A stretch of 43,249 nucleotides of DNA from Phycisphaerae bacterium (GTDB taxonomy: Bacteria; Planctomycetota; Phycisphaerae; UBA1845), in the NCBI GenBank assembly GCA_030429365.1, contig JAUIEW010000010.1:1-43249 (forward strand), read 5' to 3'. The notes under the pieces are model-generated. The model worked only from the letters and a program-made list of their open reading frames with translations. It made no database searches and had not been told where the DNA came from. Of the stretch, positions 25,101-32,987 are shown piece after piece. Position 1 is the first letter of the stretch. Each line of letters begins with the position of its first letter. The position numbers and the translations under genes were made by a program.

Positions 25101-26680
25101 CCGACCTTCAAGGCGCAATCACGCACGATTTGCAGAATTCCAACGGCGTCGTCGAACACGCCAATGCCGAAGTCGACGCCACGTTGATCGCCACGGGACA
25201 GGGTCTCGTTCGAATCGACGACGCCCACACACCCGATGGCGGCGGTTTGTTTGAACTGGTCACCAGCAACAACGGATCGCTGTTTGAGTTGACAGGTACG
25301 CTCGACATCGCGACGGCAGCGACTACGACCGGGGGAACCGTGACCTTCAAAGACACCAAGTACAATCTGTTTCGAAATGGTGAGCTGGGTACGTTTGAAG
25401 CAAATTCGAACTTGACCTTTGACAACAACAGCAGCGCGGGCGGTGTTGTGCTCAGCGGTCCGGAAAGCGGCGATCGTCAGGATTTCATCTTGGCCGCCGA
25501 GCGAACCGCGTGTCTGATTGGAACCACCGACTTAAGACTCGACGGTTTCATCGAATTTCAGAATCAGGGCACGTTTGAAATCAAGGACATCGGGCGGGGC
25601 ATCGCCAGTCTCGACTTTGCGGGGACACACATCACCAACAACGGGACTTTCCACAAGACTGCGACAAGCGGCGGGTTGAGTCTGGTGAATCCGTCGTTTG
25701 CAAGCAGTGGAACGGTGAAGGTCAGTGCCGGGACGTTGGCGATCACGGACTGCGAAACCCTCGACGGCGACCAGTTGGAAGATGGGACATGGATCGTGGA
25801 GTCGGGGGCGACACTTGGCTTGGACGGCGGGTCGTCAACTCGCATTCTCGAAAACGACGCAACGATTCGCCTGATTGGTACAGGTGTTTTCAGCAACCTG
25901 CCCACCGGTTCGACGACCGATCTCTTTGCCAATGATGGCACCCTGAGTCTTGAAGATGACGCCGGTGGCACCGGTGCGACGTTTATCACAAGCGGTGAAT
26001 ACGAGAATAACGGGACGACCAACGTGTCGGCCAACAGCACGCTTAGCGTCGGCGATTTTGACAACGACGGCAACATGAACATCAACGGTACGTTCACACA
26101 CGGCGCCGTTGAGTTCTTCCAGCGCGGAACGTTGTCCGGAACAGGAACAGTCAACGGCAACCGGATCATCAACCAGGGGACCACCTCACCCGGTAACTCG
26201 CCGGGGATGCTTATTATCGACGGTGAATTCGTCAACGACACCACCGGCATCCTCGACATCGAGTTGGGCGGATTGACGCCGGGCCTCGACCACGACGTGC
26301 TCATGGTGACGCAGGACTTGACGCTTGATGGAACGCTGCTGCTAAGCAGCACCAACGAATTCATGCCGCAGACCGGTCAGTCGTTTGACGTCATCACGGC
26401 GAACAACATCACTGGAACATTCAGCGAGGTGTTGGGAGCCGGTCAATATACGATTTTGGTCGGATCAAATACCGTCACGGTTACCGTGGACTGCGCTCCC
26501 GGCGACAATGACTGCGACGGCGATGTCGATCTGGACGATTACAAAGCGTTTGCCGAATGCCTGAACGGACCACTTGATGTCCCATCAACGTCATGCCTGC
26601 AGAAATTCGATCTTGACGCGGACGGTGACATCGACGCGCAAGACTTCCAAGTGATGCAGCAATTTCTTGGAGGCCCGTGA
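22127..26680 (+). CDS. Giant secreted beta-helix type protein with dockerin-like C-terminus
   Basis: 1517 residues. ATG 22127 has aagga 10 nt upstream and a clear signal peptide (MTYRFHSNRRFSLIL, then a hydrophobic core ending near LIAQ). The mature N-terminus contains the W-rich motif TTATWDNG and SWDSPMNWNPDVVPN common at the start of autotransporter-strand type proteins. Residues about 80-1340 are a long run of short beta turns rich in N, G, T and S (NNGTFHKT, ENNGTTNVSANSTL), consistent with a right-handed beta-helix. At about 1347-1440 lies the passenger-end motif TSPGNSPGMLIIDGEF, then DIELGGLTPGLDHDVLMV. The tail (about 1452-1517) has two calcium loops, DNDCDGDVDLDDY and DLDADGDIDAQDF, with a Cys/GP linker. 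No membrane beta-barrel is present, so it is not a classical autotransporter. Adhesin or matrix role inferred. Confidence 0.9.
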   Translation: MTYRFHSNRRFSLILSIAVSLIVAQQNLIAQTTATWDNGQAGDQSWDSPMNWNPDVVPNNDDENSYDVVVDVANIDLGSNITVSSMDLNQGGAAGVTINGSGQSLEVEGTTLAEDVHFLGSGQFTSAGVNVTGSVLLGGAWLMNPGPVMLGTGAANGEFVMQDTATLILQDTFDILKDGDFLNFGGTPDIQNSGAFRKSGGTDLSNIAVRFEDVGGTISAASGLLKFNNTSLLGSTVTPSNSAVIQFSGPTEVSSLTLSPADFGKIEFDNATVTLGTITGSGSDLSTIIAKNGGSISGGSINMSMELLPFVIEGPSIDGVTNLGFCEWRLGKVTGSGLTNNSGATLNTAFAGIGTPTIENATLTNNGNVFVDRTIGLRDNGKIDHLSGEWTFRNGSAGINTQVGGNLTGLFTHVAPIVLDAPGDFTSHITCPMTSTGRFDIKNGELRLNQRIEDKMVLDGNIIAVDGGNGHGATFTIGNDSLSRSTLKNASITVTSNGVFQWAGTGIHKIEGELVSGGVGTAQNTGVTLLAEASTSADLRFDAAVPFHMNSNNANLQADGTITNKDHVKWSFGAVTGTGQFINDSNATIDVDANMRISRGDISTLCNNGMILLTGLSFQGITLDSFGFLQNEVNGTIQFRGDQDVFPLGDGGLLRNDGLIEKKFGSGESLIHSEFRQNAGGTLRSRSGTITLDGETIDLLGGTVSANSNGAAVLVANSSRTINVAFDFAEDAVVEYANLLSSTVHEIDGTLTGSGLGKLVFSGGTMKPREGFATLNFDEPSEFHQFNGTLNEVGKRIFNMGDVLMTGGTVVGEYFNQIDGNFVLDGGTVTGDYSNEGIFSWGGGTIDAQFSNDANGGIVDIDGTNNVLLAADSQINNQNQILHTGSGRLQLGENAELINANGSEYIFSGGANIEEVASQIQNARVTNTGRIANAGSIDSSINVKVSSTGGMFETTGAGDLNINGAIGEQGGQPVINGGTFKPGPSQIHTFFADLQGAITHDLQNSNGVVEHANAEVDATLIATGQGLVRIDDAHTPDGGGLFELVTSNNGSLFELTGTLDIATAATTTGGTVTFKDTKYNLFRNGELGTFEANSNLTFDNNSSAGGVVLSGPESGDRQDFILAAERTACLIGTTDLRLDGFIEFQNQGTFEIKDIGRGIASLDFAGTHITNNGTFHKTATSGGLSLVNPSFASSGTVKVSAGTLAITDCETLDGDQLEDGTWIVESGATLGLDGGSSTRILENDATIRLIGTGVFSNLPTGSTTDLFANDGTLSLEDDAGGTGATFITSGEYENNGTTNVSANSTLSVGDFDNDGNMNINGTFTHGAVEFFQRGTLSGTGTVNGNRIINQGTTSPGNSPGMLIIDGEFVNDTTGILDIELGGLTPGLDHDVLMVTQDLTLDGTLLLSSTNEFMPQTGQSFDVITANNITGTFSEVLGAGQYTILVGSNTVTVTVDCAPGDNDCDGDVDLDDYKAFAECLNGPLDVPSTSCLQKFDLDADGDIDAQDFQVMQQFLGGP

Positions 26681-26986
26681 CGGTACCGAAGAATGCAGCA
26701 GCGCCATGCTTTATCAAGCGCGCTCCGATCCGGCAGAATTGCGGTCGGCGACTTTGGTGATGAGGCGTGCGGTGGCTTCCTCAATGCGTGGGTTTGCATT
26801 GTCCATATAAAAACGACATGGGCCTTGTTGCGCCTCGAATGTTGCGATTTCTGCGGCATTTCGCTCGGGGATCGGCTCCGGTGTTGCTTACGAAGTTTGA
26901 CAAATGGGACACATCTGAAGTGGGCGCTGCCAGTTCGAATTTGCTACAATGCCTCCAAAGTCAATCAAGCTTTGAGGAGGCAGCGC
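26681..26986. other. Intergenic region, promoter region of the GHL10 gene
   Basis: About 306 bp with no gene of its own; the open frame that covers it is the upstream extension of the next gene. A tacaat box at 26945-26950 could be a -10 element about 35 bp before the start codon, but no good -35 box sits at the right distance. No terminator hairpin was seen for the upstream gene. Confidence 0.4.
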
Positions 26987-29308
26987 ATGCCATTTCGATA
27001 TCTTCCCGCACTGGCGACAATTACACTCGGCGTGCTCGCTTCGCCCGGTTTGGCTCAGATTGTCACGGTCGACAACCTTGATTCAGGATTCTCAGTGCTG
27101 TCTGGCACGTGGAATTCCGGTTCGTTCCCAATTCCCCATGGACCCGATTATCGTTGGGTGCTCACAGTTGATGAGCCTTACTCTGAAGTTGAGTGGCGGC
27201 CCAATTTACCAACGACCGGCCTTTATGAGGTCGAGGTCTGGTACGTGCAGGGCACCAACCGCGCGTCCGACGCGGTGTACACCGTTCACCATTCTGGAGG
27301 TTCGACACCCGTCGCGGTCAATCAGCAGGGCGGCGGTAGCCAGTGGAACGTGATCGGTACGTTCAACTTCGATGCCGGTACTGGTGGACACGTGACGATG
27401 AACAACGACGCGAATCCGTTGGTCGTCATCGCCGACGCGGTCCGGTTCACATCGCTTTCCGGCGCGACAGCCGACCTTACCCTTGCGGTGTCGCCACCGG
27501 GCTCGGGTACAACGACGCCAGCAGCTGGCAGTGTGAATTCGTATTTCGTGGGCGAGACGGTGAACCTTCTCGCGTCGCCTGCAAGCGGACACGTATTCGA
27601 TCATTGGGAATCGTCGATTGGGTCACTGCCGGCATCGCCAACTTCTGCAGCGACAACGGTAACGGTTGATCAAAACAAGACGGTGACAGCCGTCTTTGTG
27701 CCGGGTGATACGACACCGTCATTTCGCGGGTTCTGGGTGGACGCGTTCGGGTTTGGTTTCAAGAGCACGGCGCAGATTGATCAAATGGTGGCGATGGCGG
27801 TTGCCGGCGGATACAACGCGATCGTCCCGGAAGTTCTCGCTTACCAGGACAACGTTGGCACCGGACATGGCGCGTATTGGAATTCGGCCATCATTCCCAA
27901 AGCCAACGACATCAGCAGCGCGTTCGACCCGCTGGCCTACATGGTCGATCGGGCCCACGCGAACGGACTCGAAGTTCACTGCTGGCTGGTGTCGTTTCGC
28001 GTCAGCGAATCCTGGCCCCCCAGCGGCAACAGCATCATGACCGCCCATCCCGAATGGCTCATGGTTCAGCCGGGAAACATCGATGGCGGTCCGGCCACGG
28101 TCGATGGCAAGTACACACTTGATCCGGGGTCAGCCGGCGCCCAGGAATACCTGATGAGCATCGTCCGCGAACTCGTCACCAACTATGACATTAACGGTAT
28201 TCACTGGGATTACATTCGCTATACGTCGGCGAATGCAGGCTATCCGGCCGACTTGAGTTACGACAAGTCGAGTTTGGCTCGTTTCCATGATATCACGGGG
28301 CGCAGTGATATTCCGTTGGCTGGCGACACCCAGTGGAGTGACTTCCGGCGCCGCACGATCACCGAATTCGCCCGCCGCGCAATGACCGAGGTGGCGACGC
28401 TCGACAATCCGCAGCAGCCGCTTCGCCACACTGCTGCATTGATCACCTGGGGCAACGCGCCGTCAAGTTTTTCTTCGAGCAGTGCGTACAGCATCTTTCA
28501 GAATTGGCGACACTGGATGGAGATGGGCTATCTCGACGCGGGCATTCCGATGACGTATTACAGCGACACAAGCCATGCATCATGGTATCGAAACTGGGTT
28601 GATGCTTCGGTCGGTTGGCGCTACGACCGCCACATCTACACGGGGCCAGCCGTCTATCTCAACTCATTCGCCGACAGCGTCTCGCAGATGCAATACGCAC
28701 TCAACGCGGGAGTCGACGGCCTGAACACCTATTCGTACCGCAGCACGAATGACACGGGATCGACGTGGTCCGATTGGTATTCATATGTGAAGACGAATTT
28801 GTTTGGCGATTCCGTCGAGGTTCCATCGATGCCATGGCGCGATCCCGAAGCCGCAACGGAAGGAAACGTATGGGGGCGCGTCACCGATGGCGCCACCGGT
28901 GAACCGATTGACGACGCGACCATCTTGCTGGATGGCGTGGACACCGGCATACGCACCGACGGCAATGGGTATTATCTGCTCACACAAATTCCGACCTCTG
29001 CCGGTGGTTCGACGAAAGGCGTTATGGCTCGATTCGCGGGATACGCAGACGTGTCGCGGCCAGCAGTGCTCGTCGAGCGCGCCGGTTACACCGAAGCCAA
29101 CTTCGGCATGGGGGCATGGCTGACGGGTGATTACGACGCAGACGGTGATGTGGACGCGGATGACTATGCGGAGTTGGCCGCTTGCCTCACCGGACCCGTT
29201 GCGGGCCAGATGATCGCCGGATGCGATGTCCTGGATACCGATGTTGACGACGACGTGGATCTTGAAGATTTCGCCGCGTTCGAAGCGGCGTTCTCCGCAG
29301 GACCATAA
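26987..29308 (+). CDS. Secreted GHL10 (DUF187)-family glycoside hydrolase-like protein with dockerin-like C-terminus
   Basis: 773 residues. ATG 26987 has ggagg 6 nt upstream and a signal peptide (MPFRYLPALATITLGVLAS, cleavage near GLAQ). Order: a golvesin/Xly-type beta domain at about 26-150 (YEVEVWYVQGTNRASDAVY, WNVIGTFNF); an InlB-B-like repeat at 161-242 (GHVFDHWESS, NKTVTAVF); a TIM-barrel domain of GHL10 type at 245-620 (FRGFWVDAFGFGFKS, HANGLEVHCWL, and near residue 404 the family motif INGIHWDYIRY); a carboxypeptidase-regulatory-like domain at 626-708 (GRVTDGATGEPIDDATI); and two calcium loops DYDADGDVDADDY and DTDVDDDVDLEDF at 714-773. GHL10 proteins are predicted exported polysaccharide hydrolases. 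The substrate is not known; a surface or extracellular location is inferred from the signal peptide and tail. Confidence 0.92.
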   Translation: MPFRYLPALATITLGVLASPGLAQIVTVDNLDSGFSVLSGTWNSGSFPIPHGPDYRWVLTVDEPYSEVEWRPNLPTTGLYEVEVWYVQGTNRASDAVYTVHHSGGSTPVAVNQQGGGSQWNVIGTFNFDAGTGGHVTMNNDANPLVVIADAVRFTSLSGATADLTLAVSPPGSGTTTPAAGSVNSYFVGETVNLLASPASGHVFDHWESSIGSLPASPTSAATTVTVDQNKTVTAVFVPGDTTPSFRGFWVDAFGFGFKSTAQIDQMVAMAVAGGYNAIVPEVLAYQDNVGTGHGAYWNSAIIPKANDISSAFDPLAYMVDRAHANGLEVHCWLVSFRVSESWPPSGNSIMTAHPEWLMVQPGNIDGGPATVDGKYTLDPGSAGAQEYLMSIVRELVTNYDINGIHWDYIRYTSANAGYPADLSYDKSSLARFHDITGRSDIPLAGDTQWSDFRRRTITEFARRAMTEVATLDNPQQPLRHTAALITWGNAPSSFSSSSAYSIFQNWRHWMEMGYLDAGIPMTYYSDTSHASWYRNWVDASVGWRYDRHIYTGPAVYLNSFADSVSQMQYALNAGVDGLNTYSYRSTNDTGSTWSDWYSYVKTNLFGDSVEVPSMPWRDPEAATEGNVWGRVTDGATGEPIDDATILLDGVDTGIRTDGNGYYLLTQIPTSAGGSTKGVMARFAGYADVSRPAVLVERAGYTEANFGMGAWLTGDYDADGDVDADDYAELAACLTGPVAGQMIAGCDVLDTDVDDDVDLEDFAAFEAAFSAGP

Positions 29309-29790
29309 CAACGGCGCCGCTTCTGGGGGCTCCATTGAGCAGGCGGGCCGGACTGGCGACCGAGCCTGGACTACTGCAAGCTTCTCGATCGCCGTAAATT
29401 GCCCAAATTGACTATGGCTTAGTCGCCGGGCGTCTTGGCCTGCTTTGGAGCCACTCTGCGACGGTGCCGCGATCGAGCAGGCGTAAACGGTCTCGGGCCC
29501 ACCCTCCGGCCAAAGTTGAAGTGGATATTGATTCCTTTGCCCAAAAGGTCAGAACCGCTTATGGTTATGGCGGGTGGCGACCCACAACGGTGAAATTCCG
29601 CCGGGTCCGTTGAGTAAGCACCATTTTCAGATTCGAGTTTGCATCGCCTTGCGCGAAGCTTGGCGTGTGCGAACAGGGCTGCGAATTTCGATTGGTTCAT
29701 TGGCGCCATCCCTTGATCGATTTGGCAGCATGTGTTTCTGAAAAGTGACGTTTCTAACAGAGTATACTGAGTTTTTATGGAGAAAGATTC
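29309..29790. other. Intergenic region before the cytochrome c gene
   Basis: About 480 bp without a convincing gene. Near the right end a tatact box (29763-29768) fits a -10 element about 22 bp before the start codon, but no matching -35 box is visible. The minus-strand open frame that covers this stretch runs on antisense into the Asp/Gly repeat of the next gene and is not credible. Confidence 0.4.
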
Positions 29791-30285
29791 ATGAAGCAAC
29801 GATTTGCCCTGGCTTTGATCGCCCTCTTCACGATCGGTTTCGTCGGATGCGTCGACATGACCGGCGACAACGGTGGAGATAACGGCGGTGACAATGGCGG
29901 TGACAACGGCGGCGACGTCAACACCAACGGCATGGACGATGGTGGTGACGACGGTATGGATGACGGTATGGATGATGGCGGCGACGTCGACACCAACGGC
30001 ATGGACGACGGCGGCGATGGGATGGACGACGGCGGTGATGGCATGGATGACGGTGGCGACGGCATGACCGATGGTGGTGATGCGACAGCTGGCGAGGCCG
30101 TATTCGCAGCCAACTGTGCGGTTTGCCACGGCGCCGATGGTTCCGGTGGTGCGGTTGTGGCTGCCTCGATCCGTGGTTCGGACACCGACACGGTCAACGG
30201 CGCCCTCATGTTGGATGGCCACCCCTCACCAGAACTGAGTGAAGAGGACGTCGCCAACATCGTGGCGTTCCTGGCCGACGCATAG
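29791..30285 (+). CDS. Lipoprotein cytochrome c with Asp/Gly-rich stalk
   Basis: 164 residues. ATG 29791 has ggag 8 nt upstream. A lipoprotein signal peptide ends in the lipobox IGFVGC, making Cys20 the lipid-modified residue. Residues 21-98 are a low-complexity, highly acidic run built of GGDN, GMDD and DGGD units. The C-terminal domain (about 99-164) is a small class I-type cytochrome c: heme-binding CAVCH at 109-113, a likely axial Met at 140 (GALMLDGHPSPEL) and the final helix EEDVANIVAFLAD. It is expected to sit anchored to a membrane and carry electrons, with the acidic stalk as spacer or cation-binding segment (inference). No oxidase or dehydrogenase partner is adjacent. The gene is monocistronic, followed by a hairpin terminator. 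Confidence 0.92.
   Translation: MKQRFALALIALFTIGFVGCVDMTGDNGGDNGGDNGGDNGGDVNTNGMDDGGDDGMDDGMDDGGDVDTNGMDDGGDGMDDGGDGMDDGGDGMTDGGDATAGEAVFAANCAVCHGADGSGGAVVAASIRGSDTDTVNGALMLDGHPSPELSEEDVANIVAFLADA
29868..30080 (+). repeat. Degenerate short tandem repeats encoding the Asp/Gly stalk
   Basis: Inside the cytochrome gene, 12-bp units of the form ggnggngayaay are followed by 18-bp units such as gacggcggcgatgggatg. The copies vary mostly at third codon positions, so the repeat is kept at the protein level rather than being a fresh DNA expansion. Confidence 0.75.
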
Positions 30286-30356
30286 GTCAGAAACTTTGCG
30301 CACTCGTGCAACTGTTGTTGCAGGATGCGTTGACAGATGTACCAAAACGGTTGAAT

Positions 30357-30392
30357 ACGGGCGGTGACCTGATGAGGTCGCCGCCCGTTTTT
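30357..30392 (+). terminator. Rho-independent terminator between convergent genes
   Basis: The arms acgggcggtgacc and ggtcgccgcccgt pair over 13 positions with one G-T wobble and a 6-nt loop, and the T tract ttttt follows at 30388-30392. It terminates the cytochrome gene; on the other strand it lies just past the end of the VWA gene but has no equally good T tract. Confidence 0.85.
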
Positions 30393-30434
30393 CTTCACGA
30401 TTCGCTTCGTGTTGAATCGACTGACAGGGACTCG

Positions 30435-32987
30435 TTATTGATCGTCCGCATCGCCCATCGCGTCAACCGGCTGCATCAGGACTTGGGCTTGCCGGACGAG
30501 TTCGACGAAGCCTTCGCGATCTTCGGAACGGTGTTGCCCAGAAGCGCTGCCAGCGAGATCCAGCACTAGATCGAAAATCGCTTCACCGCGATGGTTGGAG
30601 TTTCGCAGGATCATGCCGAATGATGCGACGGCGGCTGCGAAACGGAAATCTTCCGATGCTGCCTCAATCGATCGGCCCTCATCCAGCACCGGGTGTTCGA
30701 GCTTGGTGCTCGTGTCTTCGTCGGGTAACTTGTAGCGGACCTTCACCGTCATCAACTCGTCGTTGTCGATCAACTCAGGTGACGGGTTGGCGAGTTGATA
30801 CTTTAGCGGATCGACGTCGGCAAGTTCCGGCTCATTACCAGCCGGGACGATTTCGTACAGCGCGGTGACAGTATGGCCCGCGCCGATTTCGCCCGCGTCC
30901 TTGGTGTCGTCGTTGAAATCTTCCTTCGCCAGCATGCGATTTTCATAACCGATCAAACGATAAGCCGCCGCGATCGCCGGGTTGAATTCGACCTGAATCT
31001 TCACGTCCTTGGCGATGGTCACGAGCGTTCCGCCCATCTGTTCGACGAGAACTTTCTCGGCTTCGCGGAGGGTGTCGATGTACGCGTAGTTGCCGTTGCC
31101 CTTGTCGGCCAGCAGTTCGAGCGTGGCGTCCTGATAGTTGCCGCCGCCAAATCCGAGCACGCTCAGGAATACCCCGGTCTTGGCTTTCTTTTCGATGAGG
31201 CGATGGAGGTCGTCTTCGCTGGTGACGCCAACGTTGAAGTCGCCGTCGGTCGCAAGGATCACGCGGTTGGTTCCGTCTTTGATGAAGTTGTCAGCCGCGA
31301 TCTGGTATGCCAGTTCGATGCCAGCCGCCCCGTTGGTGCCGCCGCCCGGTTGCAGGTTGTCAATCGCGTCGAGGATCGCGCCGCGGTTGTCGCAGGTGAT
31401 CGAATCGAGGACCAGTCCTGACGCACCGGCATAGACGACGATGGCGACGCGGTCGTATTCATCGAGTTGATCGACCAGCATGGTCATGCTTTGCTTGAGC
31501 AGCGGCAGCTTGTTGGGTTGGTTCATCGAACCGGAGACGTCGATCAAAAACACGAGGTTGCTCTCGGGCCGCTCGTCGTTGGGGATTTCGTAACCCTGCA
31601 AACCGATGCGGGCGAGGCGATGGTTTCGATTCCACGGGCAGTCAGCCACATCGACATTGATCGAGAACGGTTCGTCGATGCTCGGCTGGGGATAGTCGTA
31701 GGCGAAGTAGTTGATGAACTCTTCAATGCGAACGGCATCGCGCGGCGGAAGCTGACCCGAGTTGAGGAATCGTCGGGCGTTGGCATAGGAGGCCGTGTCG
31801 ACGTCGATGGAGAAAGTGGACAACGGTTCCCGCGAGACGGATTTGAACGGGTTCTCGCGGATGCGGGCGTAGCTTTCGGTGGTGGATTCCTGTGGCGCAA
31901 TTGCATCTGGAACACCGTCGCCGTCAATGTCGCGAAACCGACTTGGGTCAGTACGCCACTCCCAAGCGAATACTTCAATTCGCGGATTGAGCTGGGATCC
32001 GTCTCCGTTGAATGGACCAAACGGAGCCTGATAGCCATAGCTGACATTCGGATCCCGCGCCGGGCCATCTTGCGACAAACCGAAGTACTCGCGCATTTCG
32101 CTTGTTTGGTTTAAGCCCCACAGCGCAAGTCCAGAATTGTTGGTTGTTGCTGGCTGCGAATCTCGCACAACCAAGAAGTTTCTTCCCAAGTGGTAACCAG
32201 CTGACTCATCCGCATCCAAGAATGCATTCCATCCTTGTTGTTCTTCCAATAGCTCGTCGGCGTTGAAAAAGTCCTGCCGACTTCTGCCGTGCGATTCGCG
32301 GCTCGCAACACCATCCGCAGGTTGTACATATTCGTTGCGATTGTCAGCGGAATAGCCCAATGCATTCAATCGTTGTATCGTGGCCCGATTCGCCGTCGCA
32401 ATATCATCGCCGATAGAAAGCGTATTCCCATCGGCATCGTTGTCCGCGAAATCCACTGGCGATGATTTGTACGTCCTCGCTGCCAGCGAATCCTCCAACG
32501 TTATGCGATCGTATGAACCGGTGCGCGGCAGATCGGAACCGCCAGTCGCATCGAGCCAGACGTTTGTGTCCGCAGCATACCGCTTGTTGACTCTGTTTTC
32601 TGTGAGTACCGGAATGGCGACTGAGAACAGAAGGAACAGCGACGCGGCTATTCCCACGCCAATCCATGCAATTTTCTGACCGGGCGTGAGTGGTTGCGCA
32701 GGCGCTGATTCGGATTCTTCAGTCTCGGCGATTTTCGATTCAATTCTATCGCGGTGCGCTTGGGTCAGTCCGACCATCGGTTCTTCGGCCAATGCTTGCT
32801 TTAGCAGGCCGGCGGTTTCCTTTACGGATGCGATGTTTTCCTGCCACTCGGGATTGGCTGACAGTTCGGATTCGAGGTTGGTTGCTTCTTCGGTGGACAG
32901 TTCGCCGAGCGCGTACGCGGTGATGCGCGGATCGTCTTCGGGGAACATCGATTCGTTGGCGTTGGTTTCGTTTGGCTTGCGGGTCAT
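30435..32987 (-). CDS. Membrane VWA protein (YfbK-like) with anti-sigma-like N-terminus
   Basis: 850 residues from ATG 32987, ggagg 8 nt upstream. The first ~70 residues (DDPRITAYALGELSTEEA, ESELSANPEWQENI) resemble the cytoplasmic part of transmembrane anti-sigma factors but lack zinc-binding Cys/His. A transmembrane helix spans about 106-128 (IAWIGVGIAASLFLLFSVA). The outer part has a short Asp loop DIDGDGVPDA, then the vWF_A N-terminal domain (about 390-470, FSIDVDTASYANARRFL), a VWA domain (about 475-655) with intact MIDAS motif DVSGSM near 482, and a DUF3520-type C-terminal domain (VKIQVEFNPAIAAAYRLIGYE). Its start overlaps the stop of the ECF sigma gene (atga), so the two are translationally coupled. 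A role as membrane partner or regulator of that sigma factor is inferred. Confidence 0.94.
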   Translation of the reverse strand: MTRKPNETNANESMFPEDDPRITAYALGELSTEEATNLESELSANPEWQENIASVKETAGLLKQALAEEPMVGLTQAHRDRIESKIAETEESESAPAQPLTPGQKIAWIGVGIAASLFLLFSVAIPVLTENRVNKRYAADTNVWLDATGGSDLPRTGSYDRITLEDSLAARTYKSSPVDFADNDADGNTLSIGDDIATANRATIQRLNALGYSADNRNEYVQPADGVASRESHGRSRQDFFNADELLEEQQGWNAFLDADESAGYHLGRNFLVVRDSQPATTNNSGLALWGLNQTSEMREYFGLSQDGPARDPNVSYGYQAPFGPFNGDGSQLNPRIEVFAWEWRTDPSRFRDIDGDGVPDAIAPQESTTESYARIRENPFKSVSREPLSTFSIDVDTASYANARRFLNSGQLPPRDAVRIEEFINYFAYDYPQPSIDEPFSINVDVADCPWNRNHRLARIGLQGYEIPNDERPESNLVFLIDVSGSMNQPNKLPLLKQSMTMLVDQLDEYDRVAIVVYAGASGLVLDSITCDNRGAILDAIDNLQPGGGTNGAAGIELAYQIAADNFIKDGTNRVILATDGDFNVGVTSEDDLHRLIEKKAKTGVFLSVLGFGGGNYQDATLELLADKGNGNYAYIDTLREAEKVLVEQMGGTLVTIAKDVKIQVEFNPAIAAAYRLIGYENRMLAKEDFNDDTKDAGEIGAGHTVTALYEIVPAGNEPELADVDPLKYQLANPSPELIDNDELMTVKVRYKLPDEDTSTKLEHPVLDEGRSIEAASEDFRFAAAVASFGMILRNSNHRGEAIFDLVLDLAGSASGQHRSEDREGFVELVRQAQVLMQPVDAMGDADDQ

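Noticed and set aside
25564-26364. 266-codon minus-strand frame
   Set aside because: Antisense to the repetitive beta-helix gene; Pro/Val/Ser-rich composition is the complement of the N/G/T repeats.
22127-26680. Classical type V autotransporter
   Set aside because: The passenger-like repeats are there, but the C-terminus is an EF-hand module and no membrane beta-barrel follows.
26897-26902. ttgaca as a -35 box for the GHL10 gene
   Set aside because: The hexamer 17 nt downstream (gtgggc) is not a -10 box, and the tacaat at 26945 is too far away.
29419-30398. Two minus-strand frames of 267 and 207 codons rich in Val/His or Pro/Ser
   Set aside because: They are complements of the Asp/Gly repeat of the cytochrome gene; the plus-strand gene has lipobox and CxxCH evidence.
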